This document shows positions 1 through 6,442 of a DNA stretch of 7,161 nucleotides, piece after piece. A program made the position numbers and the translations under genes. The notes under the pieces were generated by a model. It ran no database searches. It saw nothing but the letters and a program-made list of their open reading frames with translations, and was not told the DNA's origin. Source of the DNA: Burkholderiales bacterium (GTDB lineage: Bacteria > Pseudomonadota > Gammaproteobacteria > Burkholderiales > Casimicrobiaceae). The stretch is from contig JAICVH010000120.1 of assembly GCA_025935435.1 (NCBI GenBank), positions 1 to 7,161 of the forward strand, written 5' to 3'. The stretch's first letter is position 1. Every line of letters begins with the position of its first letter.

Positions 1-1
1 C

Positions 2-1192
2 GACGCGGCGCGCGCACGAATTGCGGGCGGTATCTACGAATCGCCGTGCGTCGAGTCGATTCCGCTGTCACAGCTGACCGGCGCGCACGTGTACTGCAAG
101 CTCGACTACCTGCAGCGCACCGGCAGCTTCAAGGAGCGTGGCGCGCGCAATGCGCTGTTGCAGCTCGCGCCGGAGCAGCGACGGCGCGGCGTGATCGCCG
201 CGTCGGCCGGAAACCACGCGTTGGGGGTCGCATACCACGGCGCGCTTCTCGGCATTCCGGTCACCGTCGTGATGCCGAAGTTTGCGTCGCTGATGAAGGT
301 GAGCAACTGCAGGCAGCTCGGCGCAACGATCGTGTTGAGCGGCGCCGACCTGTCCGAGGCGCGTGTCGAAGCGGAAGCGATCGCGGCGCGAGACGGGCTC
401 ACGTTCATCCATCCGTTCGACAACGCCAATGTGATTGCCGGACAGGGAACGATCGCGCTCGAAATCCTCGAGCAGACACCCGACGTCGAGGCGATCGTTG
501 CGCCCATTGGCGGCGGCGGCCTGCTCGCCGGCATCGGCACGGTGATGAAGGCGCGCAAGCCGTCGGTGCGCGTTGTCGGCGTCGAGCCCGATCACGCGGC
601 GTGCCTGACCGCAGCTCTCGCGGCTGGACACCCGGTACCCGTCACGCTATCGCACACGCTCGCGGATGGATTGGCGGTGACGCAGGCCGGCTGGCGTCCC
701 TTCCAGATTCTTCGGCGGGTCGTCGATCACGTGGTCACCGTCGATGAAGCGACGATTGCACTCGCCGTGTTGCGTCTGATCGAACTCGAAAAGAGCGTCG
801 TCGAGGGCGCGGGCGCTGCGCCGCTCGCCGCGTTCCTCGCCGGAAAACTCGACGCGCTCAAAGGCAAACGGGTGGTACTGGTGCTGTGCGGCGGCAACAT
901 CGACCTGACGACGCTCGATCGCGTCATCGAGATCGGCCTCGTCGCCGACGGTCGCCTGACGCGCTTCACCGTGTCAATCAGCGACCGGCCGGGCGGCCTC
1001 GCACGCCTCGCGGAAGTCATCGCCTCGGCGGGTGCATCGATCAAGGAAATCGTGCACGATCGCGCGTTCGCGGGACCGAATCTCTCGGAGGTGCGCGTCG
1101 TCTGCGTCGTCGAAACGACCGGACACGACCACGTCGATCAGCTCCATCGCGCGCTCTCCGACGCGAACGTGTCGATCGTCACGGCGGCGTGA
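2..1192 (+). CDS. ilvA: Threonine ammonia-lyase (threonine dehydratase), medium form with one ACT domain; 5' end cut by window
   Basis: PLP enzyme that deaminates L-threonine (often also L-serine) to 2-oxobutyrate and ammonia in the cytoplasm. It feeds isoleucine synthesis or amino-acid breakdown. The frame is open from base 2, giving 396 visible residues; family members of this form are about 400 long, so only around ten N-terminal residues are missing. In visible numbering, the PLP lysine is K44 in SFKERGA (codon 131-133). SAGNHA lies at 68-73, the phosphate-cradling GGGG loop at 170-173, and LCGGN at 295-299, whose Cys faces the pyridine nitrogen in this fold. An ACT domain starts near R321 (RFTVSISDRPGGLARL) and runs to the end, suggesting allosteric control by an amino acid. 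A single ACT domain separates it from the longer E. coli-type IlvA with two regulatory domains, so a catabolic tdcB-like role is possible. Its TGA overlaps the start of the next gene. Internal GTG/ATG codons (such as GTG at 89) are not the start, because homologous sequence continues upstream of them. Confidence 0.95.
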   Translation, partial: DAARARIAGGIYESPCVESIPLSQLTGAHVYCKLDYLQRTGSFKERGARNALLQLAPEQRRRGVIAASAGNHALGVAYHGALLGIPVTVVMPKFASLMKVSNCRQLGATIVLSGADLSEARVEAEAIAARDGLTFIHPFDNANVIAGQGTIALEILEQTPDVEAIVAPIGGGGLLAGIGTVMKARKPSVRVVGVEPDHAACLTAALAAGHPVPVTLSHTLADGLAVTQAGWRPFQILRRVVDHVVTVDEATIALAVLRLIELEKSVVEGAGAAPLAAFLAGKLDALKGKRVVLVLCGGNIDLTTLDRVIEIGLVADGRLTRFTVSISDRPGGLARLAEVIASAGASIKEIVHDRAFAGPNLSEVRVVCVVETTGHDHVDQLHRALSDANVSIVTAA

Positions 1193-2142
1193 TTCGCAGG
1201 AGCTTCGGTTGCGTGCTGGTTGCTGCAGCGATATCGTCGTCTGCGCCGCTTGCCTTTGCCGCCGACACGCTCGATGTCCTCACGGGGCGGACGAGCACCG
1301 CCTACTATCCGCTCGGCACCGCGCTCGCCCGCATCATTGGCAAGGCATTGCCGTCACTGAAAACATCGGTTCAGGCGACCAACGGATCCGCGGAAAACCT
1401 GACGTTGTTGCAGGCGGGTCGTGGTGAGGTCGCCTTCACGCTCGGCGACTCGCTTTCCGCGGCTTGGAAGGGTGACGAGCAGGCAGGTTTCGCGTCGCCG
1501 CAGAAGCGGTTGCGCGGCATCGCGACGCTGTTTCCGAATTACGTTCAAATCGTCGCCCGCGCGGATGCCGGCATCCGGACGCTCGCCGATCTCAACGGCA
1601 AAAGAGTTTCTGTGGGTGTGCAGAAGTCAAGCGTCGAGCGCAATGCGCGAGCGATCTTCGCGGCCGCGGGTGTTCGGTACCGCGACCTCGGCAAGGTCGA
1701 TTACCTGCCTTTTGGCGAGTCGGTCGAGCTGATGAAGGAGCGTAGGCTCGACGCTACGCTGCAGTCCGGTGCGCTCGGCGTCTCCGGCCTGCGTGACCTG
1801 GCGAGGTCGGTGGATATCGTTGTCGTGACCATTCCTGCCGCAATCGTGCGCAAGATCAACGATCCGGCGTACCTGCCGGCGACGATTCCCGCGAACACCT
1901 ATCGCGGGCAGACCGACGCGACCGCGACCGTTGCACTTCAGAACTTCCTGGTCACGCACGATGGCGTGGACAGCGATACGGTCTACGCGATAACCAAGGC
2001 ATTGTGGACGAATCTCGACCAGCTCGCCGCGGCGCATCCGGCTGCGAAGGACACCAACATTGGTGATGCAGTGACCGGAATGCCGATTCCGCTGCATCCC
2101 GGCGCCGAGAAGTATTACCGCGAAGTGGGCGTTCTCAAATAG
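1189..2142 (+). CDS. TAXI-family TRAP transporter solute-binding protein, divergent (SBP1)
   Basis: Predicted periplasmic binding protein of 317 residues, the usual TAXI length. I chose GTG at 1189, which overlaps the lyase stop as GTGA. It gives a complete Sec signal peptide: MIRRSFG with two arginines, a hydrophobic core at about 8-21, and cleavage after AFA at residue 24. A GTG at 1213 has AGGAG (1198-1202) 10 bases ahead, but would remove the charged part of the signal. Family marks are YYPLG (39-43), LFPNYVQIV (114-122), LADLNGKRVSVG (132-143) and the C-terminal IPLHPGAEKYY. The usual TGGTGG loop reads TGRTST (32-37), and the usual GSPGSG turn reads GVQKSS (143-148), so the ligand site is probably altered. 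There is no clear ribosome binding site before 1189, so translation is likely coupled to the lyase. The gene converges with the TRAP permease, which could be its partner. The ligand is unknown. TAXI assignment is firm; partnership is inference. Confidence 0.92.
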   Translation: MIRRSFGCVLVAAAISSSAPLAFAADTLDVLTGRTSTAYYPLGTALARIIGKALPSLKTSVQATNGSAENLTLLQAGRGEVAFTLGDSLSAAWKGDEQAGFASPQKRLRGIATLFPNYVQIVARADAGIRTLADLNGKRVSVGVQKSSVERNARAIFAAAGVRYRDLGKVDYLPFGESVELMKERRLDATLQSGALGVSGLRDLARSVDIVVVTIPAAIVRKINDPAYLPATIPANTYRGQTDATATVALQNFLVTHDGVDSDTVYAITKALWTNLDQLAAAHPAAKDTNIGDAVTGMPIPLHPGAEKYYREVGVLK

Positions 2143-2161
2143 CTGCGGCGGACGCCGGCGA

Positions 2162-4129
2162 TCAGGCGGGCACGGCGCGCCGCAGCCGCTGCCACAACAA
2201 CACGGCAGCGACGCCGATCAGGCCGGCGATGTCGCTCGCTGGAGCCGGGTAAACAAGCGCGAGTCCGGCGATGATCAAGATCACGCGCTCGATTGGGCCA
2301 CAGCGTCGCACGAGCCAACCCTGCGTTCCGGTGGCGAGCGCCGCGATGCCGAGACACGCGGTGACCGCGATCCAAGCGACCTGCGGCCATGATCCGTTCG
2401 GCGGTGCCTTGAGCAGCAGCCCTACGCCGGCGGGGTCGAGCACGAACACAAACGGAACCACAAATGCGGGCAGCGTGTACTTCCACGCCTGCAGCGTCGT
2501 CTTGTACGGATTTCCGCCGGTGATTGCGGCAGCAGCGAACGGCGACAGCGCCGTCGGCGGTGACACTTCGGAGAGAACCGCGTAATAAAAGATGAACATG
2601 TGCGCGGCGAAATCGGGCACGCCGAGCTTGATCAGCGCTGGCGCGGCGATCACCGCACAGATGATGTAACTGGCCGTGACCGGCACGGCGAGGCCGACGA
2701 TCCAGACGATCAGCGCCGTGTACAGCGCCGTCAAGAACAGGCTTCCTCCGGCGTAATCGATGACGATTGCGCTGAACTTGAGCCCGAGTCCGGTCTTCGC
2801 GACCACGCCGACGATGAGGCCCGCCGCAGCACAGGTCGCCGCAACGTTCAGCACTTGCAGCGAACCGTCCTTCAAGGCAGTGACGACCTTCCGCGGCATC
2901 ATCGCGCTCGCGCGATCGAGGAAGCTCACCGCGAACGTGACGATCGTCGCCCAGAACACCGACAGCAGCGGAGAGAACCCGAGCACCAGGAATACGACGA
3001 TCGCGATCAGCGAAACGAAGTGGAACCAATACCGGCGCGTCAGCGACGCGACCGTCTCGGTCGTCTGGATCGGAACGTCGCGCATGCCGAACTTGCGCAC
3101 GTCGAGCTCGACCATCAGGAACAACGAGATGTAATACAACGCTGTCGGTATCGTCGCCATGAGGATGACGTCGAGATAGCCGATCTTCAGGAACTCCGCG
3201 ATCAGGAACGCGGCGGCACCGAGCACCGGCGGTGAAATGATCGCGCCGAGCCCGCCCGCGGCGAGCAAACCGCCGGCCGCCTCCTGGCCATAGCCCGAGC
3301 GCGCGAGCATCGGCCATGCGACCGAGCCGATCGTGACGGTCGTCGCGACACCGGATCCCGACGGACCGCCGAGAAGGAACGACGAAAGCACCACGGTGCG
3401 TCCCGCGCCGGCATGCTGGCCGCCCATCGCCGCAAAACTGAAATCGAGGAAGAACTTGCCGGCGCCCGAATGCTGCAGGAACGCACCGTAGATGGTGAAG
3501 AGGATGATCAGCGACGACGAGACATCGACCGCCGTGCCGAAAATGCCTTCGAGCGTCTGGTACATGAACCCGGTGAGGCTCGCCACGTCATAGCCGCGAT
3601 GGGCCCACTGTCCCGGAAGCCACGGTCCCGCGAAGCCGTACGCGAGGAAGCTTGCGACCACGAACGTAATGATCCAGCCGGACGTGCGGCGGCAGGCCTC
3701 CAGCACCAGCAGAACAAACGCGGCGCCGAACAGGACGTCCGTGTCGGTCGGGGTCGTATTGCGATCCCAGAAGTCATCGCCGCCCTGCAACAGGTACACG
3801 ATGGTGGCGACGCCGATCGAGGCGCACACGATGTCCCACCACATCAGTCGGTTCCGGTAGCGCGGCGCAATCGGGAACAGCAGGAATACGAGCAGCAGGA
3901 TGAAGCCGACGTGCACAGGGCGCAGGACCTGCGCGGGCACGATCTCGACGGCGGCGTACATGTGGAAGACGCTCATGACGACGAGCAGCACCGTCGTGAG
4001 CTGTCCGAGCCAGCCGCGAAAACGGCTGACCGCACCCTCTTCTTCCTCGATGAACGCTTCCGCTTTGCGGAGCTGTTCCTCGGTGACCGTGCCGTCACCG
4101 ACTCCCGTCTGTTCCGCAGCGGCGGTCAT
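2162..4129 (-). CDS. TRAP transporter fused permease (DctQ-DctM fusion, TAXI type)
   Basis: Inner-membrane permease of 655 residues that takes substrate from a periplasmic TAXI binding protein and imports it, by family knowledge with a sodium gradient. In TAXI systems the small and large membrane subunits are usually fused, and the length fits. Residues 1-40 are hydrophilic with an acidic run (E28-E31). Hydrophobic helices begin near residue 41 (LTTVLLVVMSVFHMYAAV). The DctQ-like part fills roughly the first 170 residues and the DctM part the rest. Conserved transport motifs appear as GPSGSGVATTVTIGS (S257 to about 267), IISPPVLGAAAF, and in the second repeat SEVSPPTALSPFAAAAITGG (from S520). 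More hydrophobic helices follow these motifs up to the C-terminus. The first motif reads VATT where many TRAP permeases have VAN, which I believe is a subfamily variant. The ATG at 4129 is preceded by GGGAG. It lies 87 bases downstream of SBP2, surely in the same operon. Confidence 0.96.
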   Translation of the reverse strand: MTAAAEQTGVGDGTVTEEQLRKAEAFIEEEEGAVSRFRGWLGQLTTVLLVVMSVFHMYAAVEIVPAQVLRPVHVGFILLLVFLLFPIAPRYRNRLMWWDIVCASIGVATIVYLLQGGDDFWDRNTTPTDTDVLFGAAFVLLVLEACRRTSGWIITFVVASFLAYGFAGPWLPGQWAHRGYDVASLTGFMYQTLEGIFGTAVDVSSSLIILFTIYGAFLQHSGAGKFFLDFSFAAMGGQHAGAGRTVVLSSFLLGGPSGSGVATTVTIGSVAWPMLARSGYGQEAAGGLLAAGGLGAIISPPVLGAAAFLIAEFLKIGYLDVILMATIPTALYYISLFLMVELDVRKFGMRDVPIQTTETVASLTRRYWFHFVSLIAIVVFLVLGFSPLLSVFWATIVTFAVSFLDRASAMMPRKVVTALKDGSLQVLNVAATCAAAGLIVGVVAKTGLGLKFSAIVIDYAGGSLFLTALYTALIVWIVGLAVPVTASYIICAVIAAPALIKLGVPDFAAHMFIFYYAVLSEVSPPTALSPFAAAAITGGNPYKTTLQAWKYTLPAFVVPFVFVLDPAGVGLLLKAPPNGSWPQVAWIAVTACLGIAALATGTQGWLVRRCGPIERVILIIAGLALVYPAPASDIAGLIGVAAVLLWQRLRRAVPA

Positions 4130-4139
4130 CGTCAGACGG

Positions 4140-4144
4140 CTCCC
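4140..4144 (-). promoter_or_regulatory. Ribosome binding site of the TRAP permease
   Basis: On the - strand GGGAG is followed by 10 bases and then the ATG at 4129. The spacing is slightly long, but it is the only purine-rich Shine-Dalgarno match near this start and supports ATG 4129. Confidence 0.55.
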
Positions 4145-4182
4145 AGTTGGTCCGTCGACCGGTGCGATAGCGCAGCGGAACG

Positions 4183-4206
4183 GCGCGGCGTGCGCGGCCG
4201 CCGCGC
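4183..4206 (-). other. GC-rich stem-loop between SBP2 and permease genes
   Basis: Perfect 8-base inverted repeat GCGCGGCG / CGCCGCGC (4183-4190 and 4199-4206) around an 8-base loop. It lies 11 to 34 bases after the SBP2 stop, inside the SBP2-permease transcript. No U-run follows on the - strand, so it does not look like a simple intrinsic terminator. Hairpins placed like this in binding-protein operons (for example after malE) can protect the upstream message or limit downstream expression. That role here is inference. Confidence 0.5.
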
Positions 4207-4216
4207 GGCGTAAACG

Positions 4217-5191
4217 TTATTGGATCTTGATGCCTTTTTCCTCGAGGTACTTCTTCGCGCCAGGATGGAACGGCAGCGGTGTGGTAATCGCCTGGTTCTT
4301 GAGATCGATGTTCTCGGCTTCCTTGTGGACAGCGACCAGGTCGGCCTTTTTCTCGAACAGCGTCTTCACGATATCGTAGGCCATCTTGTCGCTCATCTTG
4401 TCCGTCGCGACCAGGATGTTCCACACGTCGATGTTCGACACCGGCTTGTCCTGTCCCGCGTAGCTGCCCGGCGCGATCGTTGCCTTCACGTACAGCGGAC
4501 CATACTTCTTGTTCATCGCGTCGACGACCTCCGCATGGTCGATCAGCTTCATCTTGATGCCAGGCGTCGCGGCGAGGTCGGTCAGCGCGGCGGTCGGGAC
4601 GCCACCGACCCAGAAGAACGCATCGATCTTGCGATCCTTGATTGCATTGACGGATTCCGCGGCGCCGAGGCGTTCCTGCTTGATGTCCTTCTTCGGGTCG
4701 ATGCCCATCGCCTCGAGCACGCGCAACGTCATCACTTCGACGCCACTTCCCGGCGAGCCGGTGGACACGCGCTTGCCTTTCAGGTCGGCGAGCGTGTTGA
4801 TGCCCGTGCCTTCCAGGGTGACCACCTGCATGCGGTTCGGATACAGCACCATCAGCGTCTTTGCCGGTACCTTGTTGCCCTTGAACTTGTCGAGGCCCTG
4901 CGCGGCGTCGTGGGCCGCATCGACCATTGCAAAGCCGACCTCGGACTTCCCGGACCCGATCAGCTTCAGATTATCGACCGAGCCGCCGGTCACTTCCGCC
5001 GTCACTTGCAAGCCCGGCACCGACTTCGACAGCACGTTGGCCATGCCGCCGCCGAGTGGATAGTAGACACCACCTGTGCCACCGGTCGTGATCGAAATCT
5101 TGTCCGGCTGCTGCGCGAAAACCGGTGACGCGAGCATGGCCAGCAATGCGAGGGTCGCCGCCGGCGCCACGCGCCGCAATAACGTCGTCAT
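4217..5191 (-). CDS. TAXI-family TRAP transporter solute-binding protein (SBP2)
   Basis: Periplasmic receptor of 324 residues that delivers substrate to the fused permease encoded next on the same strand. The ATG at 5191 has an excellent Shine-Dalgarno (GGAGGAG, 7 bases away). It begins a clear Sec signal peptide: MTTLLRRV, a hydrophobic stretch of Ala and Leu, and cleavage after VFA at residue 26. The mature part opens with the TAXI signature TGGTGGVYYPLGGG (36-49). It continues with TGGSVDNLKLI (68-78), VLYPNRMQVV (115-124), LADLKGKRVSTGSPGSG (134-150) and DAFFWVGG, and ends with PLPFHPGAKKYLEEKG. All family motifs are intact, in contrast to SBP1. Characterised TAXI receptors have been reported to bind glutamate or related carboxylates, but the sequence does not settle the ligand. 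The open frame runs further upstream into the Nudix gene, but that extension has no signal-peptide logic and is discarded. The strong ribosome site suggests receptor in excess over permease. Confidence 0.97.
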   Translation of the reverse strand: MTTLLRRVAPAATLALLAMLASPVFAQQPDKISITTGGTGGVYYPLGGGMANVLSKSVPGLQVTAEVTGGSVDNLKLIGSGKSEVGFAMVDAAHDAAQGLDKFKGNKVPAKTLMVLYPNRMQVVTLEGTGINTLADLKGKRVSTGSPGSGVEVMTLRVLEAMGIDPKKDIKQERLGAAESVNAIKDRKIDAFFWVGGVPTAALTDLAATPGIKMKLIDHAEVVDAMNKKYGPLYVKATIAPGSYAGQDKPVSNIDVWNILVATDKMSDKMAYDIVKTLFEKKADLVAVHKEAENIDLKNQAITTPLPFHPGAKKYLEEKGIKIQ

Positions 5192-5198
5192 GCTCGTT

Positions 5199-5205
5199 CT
5201 CCTCC
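5199..5205 (-). promoter_or_regulatory. Strong ribosome binding site of SBP2
   Basis: On the - strand GGAGGAG sits 7 bases before the ATG at 5191, a near-ideal match and spacing. It fixes the SBP2 start and is the strongest ribosome site in the window. Confidence 0.85.
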
Positions 5206-5271
5206 GGGTTTTTCTAATGTGCAGAGGCAAAGTGTACCGGAAGCCCGCTGCGCCCGGTTTCAACGGAACCC

Positions 5272-5841
5272 TCAGCCGGCCGCGAGCAGATCCGGAGTCA
5301 GCGGCGCGCGCCGCTCGATGGCGGTGACATGCAACTTGAACGTGGCCAACCGCCGATCGAGAAAATAATTGCGGAGCGTGCGCGCGATGGTTCGGAACGC
5401 GAGCGCTTCCCAAGGGATGGCGGCCTCGTCGAACAGTTGAACGTCGAGGCTCTCCGTCCCCGCACCGAAGGCCGTGTCGAGCAGGCGTGCGCGGAACATC
5501 ATGTAGACCTGGTTGATCTGCGGCAGGCTGATGATCGTGTAGAGCTCACCCAATTCGACGCGCGCATGTGCTTCTTCGAGCGTTTCGCGCAGCGCGCCGC
5601 TCGCAAGCGTCTCGCCGTTCTCCAGAAAGCCGGCGGGAAGCGTCCACAACCCGTAGCGCGGTTCGATGGCGCGTTTGCACAGCAGAATCCGGTCGTCCCA
5701 TACCGGCAGGCAGCCGACGACGATCTTCGGGTTCTGGTAATGGATGGTGCCGCAGTCGGCGCAGACGTGGCGCGGCAGCGTATCGCCTTCCGGCACTCGC
5801 TGCGTGATGCGCGCGGAGCCGCAGTGACTGCAGAACTTCAC
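5272..5841 (-). CDS. Zinc-ribbon Nudix hydrolase
   Basis: Cytoplasmic pyrophosphohydrolase of 189 residues acting on a nucleoside diphosphate linked to another group; the exact substrate is not evident. An N-terminal zinc ribbon is formed by C4/C7 (CSHCG) and C27/C30 (CADCG), followed by HYQNPKIVVG (34-43). The Nudix box spans G71 to A93: G71, E77, R85-E86 and E89-E90 are present, so the metal-binding core is intact. The late Gly of the consensus is His (H92). It lacks the SQPWPFP motif that marks NudC NADH/NAD-cap hydrolases, despite the similar zinc ribbon. The start is GTG at 5841, overlapping the orn stop as GTGA. No Shine-Dalgarno is visible, so it is probably translated by coupling to orn. 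The 80 bases after its stop lead to the SBP2 start. Read-through into the transporter operon is possible because no terminator is evident there. Confidence 0.95.
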   Translation of the reverse strand: MKFCSHCGSARITQRVPEGDTLPRHVCADCGTIHYQNPKIVVGCLPVWDDRILLCKRAIEPRYGLWTLPAGFLENGETLASGALRETLEEAHARVELGELYTIISLPQINQVYMMFRARLLDTAFGAGTESLDVQLFDEAAIPWEALAFRTIARTLRNYFLDRRLATFKLHVTAIERRAPLTPDLLAAG

Positions 5842-6404
5842 GCCGTCAGCGGCCGACGGCCAACATCCAGGAAGTGATCGCGGTAGTAGCGCAGCTCATC
5901 GATCGATTCGAGGATGTCGGCGAGCGCCTCGTGCTTTCCCTCCTTGGGTATGCCCTTCATCAGATCAGGTCGCCACCGGCGCGCGAGTTCCTTGAGCGTC
6001 GAGACGTCGAGATTGCGGTAATGAAACCAGTCCTCCAGCGCCGGCATGAAGCGCGCGAGAAACCGTCGATCCTGGCAGATCGTGTTGCCGCACATCGGCG
6101 ACGCCTTCGCGGGCACGTGCGCGCGCAGGAAGTCCAGCGCGGCCCGCTCGACGTCGGCCTCGGTCACGGTCGCCGCCTTCACCTTGTCGATCAGGCCCGA
6201 ACGCCCGTGCGTCGACTGGTTCCACGCGTCCATGCCGTCGAGCACGCTCGCATGCTGATGAATGACGTAGACCGGCGCCTGCGCGACGATTTCGAGTGCA
6301 TGATCGGTGACGACGAGCGCGACTTCGAGGATGCGATCGGTGTCCGGACGTAAGCCCGTCATTTCGAGGTCGATCCAGATCAGCCGATTGGGATCCTGAG
6401 GCAT
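5838..6404 (-). CDS. orn: Oligoribonuclease
   Basis: DEDDh 3'-5' exoribonuclease of 188 residues that finishes RNA decay by cutting 2-5 nucleotide RNAs to mononucleotides. In bacteria that use cyclic di-GMP it also clears pGpG. The catalytic residues are all visible at the positions known for E. coli Orn: D12 and E14 in WIDLEMTGL, D112 in CQDRRFL, and H158 and D163 in KHEALAD. Length is full. The start is ATG at 6404; no convincing Shine-Dalgarno precedes it and the upstream gap is only 37 bases. It heads a two-gene unit with the Nudix hydrolase, whose GTG start lies within the orn stop (GTGA, bases 5841-5838). The divergent M48 protease gene shares the upstream region. Nothing looks truncated or displaced. 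Confidence 0.98.
   Translation of the reverse strand: MPQDPNRLIWIDLEMTGLRPDTDRILEVALVVTDHALEIVAQAPVYVIHQHASVLDGMDAWNQSTHGRSGLIDKVKAATVTEADVERAALDFLRAHVPAKASPMCGNTICQDRRFLARFMPALEDWFHYRNLDVSTLKELARRWRPDLMKGIPKEGKHEALADILESIDELRYYRDHFLDVGRRPLTA
5842..5860 (-). other. Hairpin covering the translation start region of the Nudix gene
   Basis: In the - strand message GCCGUC and GACGGC (5860-5855 and 5847-5842) can pair as a perfect 6-base stem with a 7-base loop. The stem ends immediately before the Nudix GTG and lies in the last codons of orn. It occupies the place a Shine-Dalgarno would take. Ribosomes finishing orn would melt it, which fits coupled translation. The pairing is seen in the sequence; the regulatory role is inferred. 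Confidence 0.4.
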
Positions 6405-6418
6405 GGGTCAGCGGGGCG

Positions 6419-6439
6419 TAAAATGACGCAGTCAATTTA
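6419..6439. promoter_or_regulatory. 21-base dyad in the orn / M48 divergent promoter region
   Basis: Near-perfect palindrome centred at 6429. Half-sites TAAA-A-TGAC and GTCA-A-TTTA match in 8 of 9 pairs around a GCA centre. It fills over half of the 37-base gap between the two divergent start codons. Its left arm gives a -10-like TAAAAT (6419-6424) reading rightward to the protease, and its right arm gives TAAATT (6439-6434) reading leftward to orn. It could be an operator, or simply two back-to-back -10 boxes. No repressor can be named from it. Confidence 0.4.
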
Positions 6440-6442
6440 GCA
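6434..6442 (-). promoter_or_regulatory. Possible extended -10 promoter element for orn
   Basis: On the - strand TGCTAAATT fits the extended -10 pattern TGnTAnnnT, with 4 of 6 matches to TATAAT. Transcription would begin around 6427, leaving a leader of about 23 bases before the orn ATG. No good -35 box is evident, as expected for an extended -10 promoter. This is a weak call based on pattern only. Confidence 0.25.

Noticed and set aside
886..1188. Upstream extension of the SBP1 frame
   Set aside because: It overlaps the ACT domain of the lyase, is Arg-rich, and would bury the signal peptide inside the protein. GTG 1189 explains the signal peptide properly.
2146..2157. CGGCG/CGCCG inverted repeat as a bidirectional terminator
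   Set aside because: The stem is only 4-5 bases with almost no loop and no T-run on either strand.
2115..3317. 400-codon open frame on the - strand
   Set aside because: Same strand but different frame from the TRAP permease. Its product is extremely Arg-rich with no membrane or domain pattern; a frame shadow.
4220..5128. 302-codon open frame on the + strand
   Set aside because: It lies wholly opposite SBP2, whose - strand frame has a signal peptide, ribosome site and family motifs. Its translation is Arg/His/Asp-rich, low in recognisable domains, and typical of an antisense shadow in GC-rich DNA.
5227..5238. Possible sigma-54 promoter upstream of SBP2 (GGTACACTTTGC on the - strand)
   Set aside because: GG and GC are separated by 8 bases, while sigma-54 needs 10, so the match fails.
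5213..5264. Possible sigma-70 promoter for SBP2 (TTGAAA then TACACT on the - strand)
   Set aside because: The spacer is 21 bases, well beyond 16-18, and the -10 matches only 4 of 6. A promoter may exist here, but I cannot support this one.
5192..5413. Upstream extension of the SBP2 frame into the Nudix gene
   Set aside because: A perfect ribosome site and signal peptide place the start at ATG 5191. The extension overlaps Nudix coding sequence and shows no protein features.
5563..5631. Nudix box Gly-to-His change as a sign of an inactive enzyme
   Set aside because: All metal-binding residues (E86, E89, E90) and R85 are present. As I recall, relatives in this zinc-ribbon group often carry Asn at this place, so the position is tolerant.
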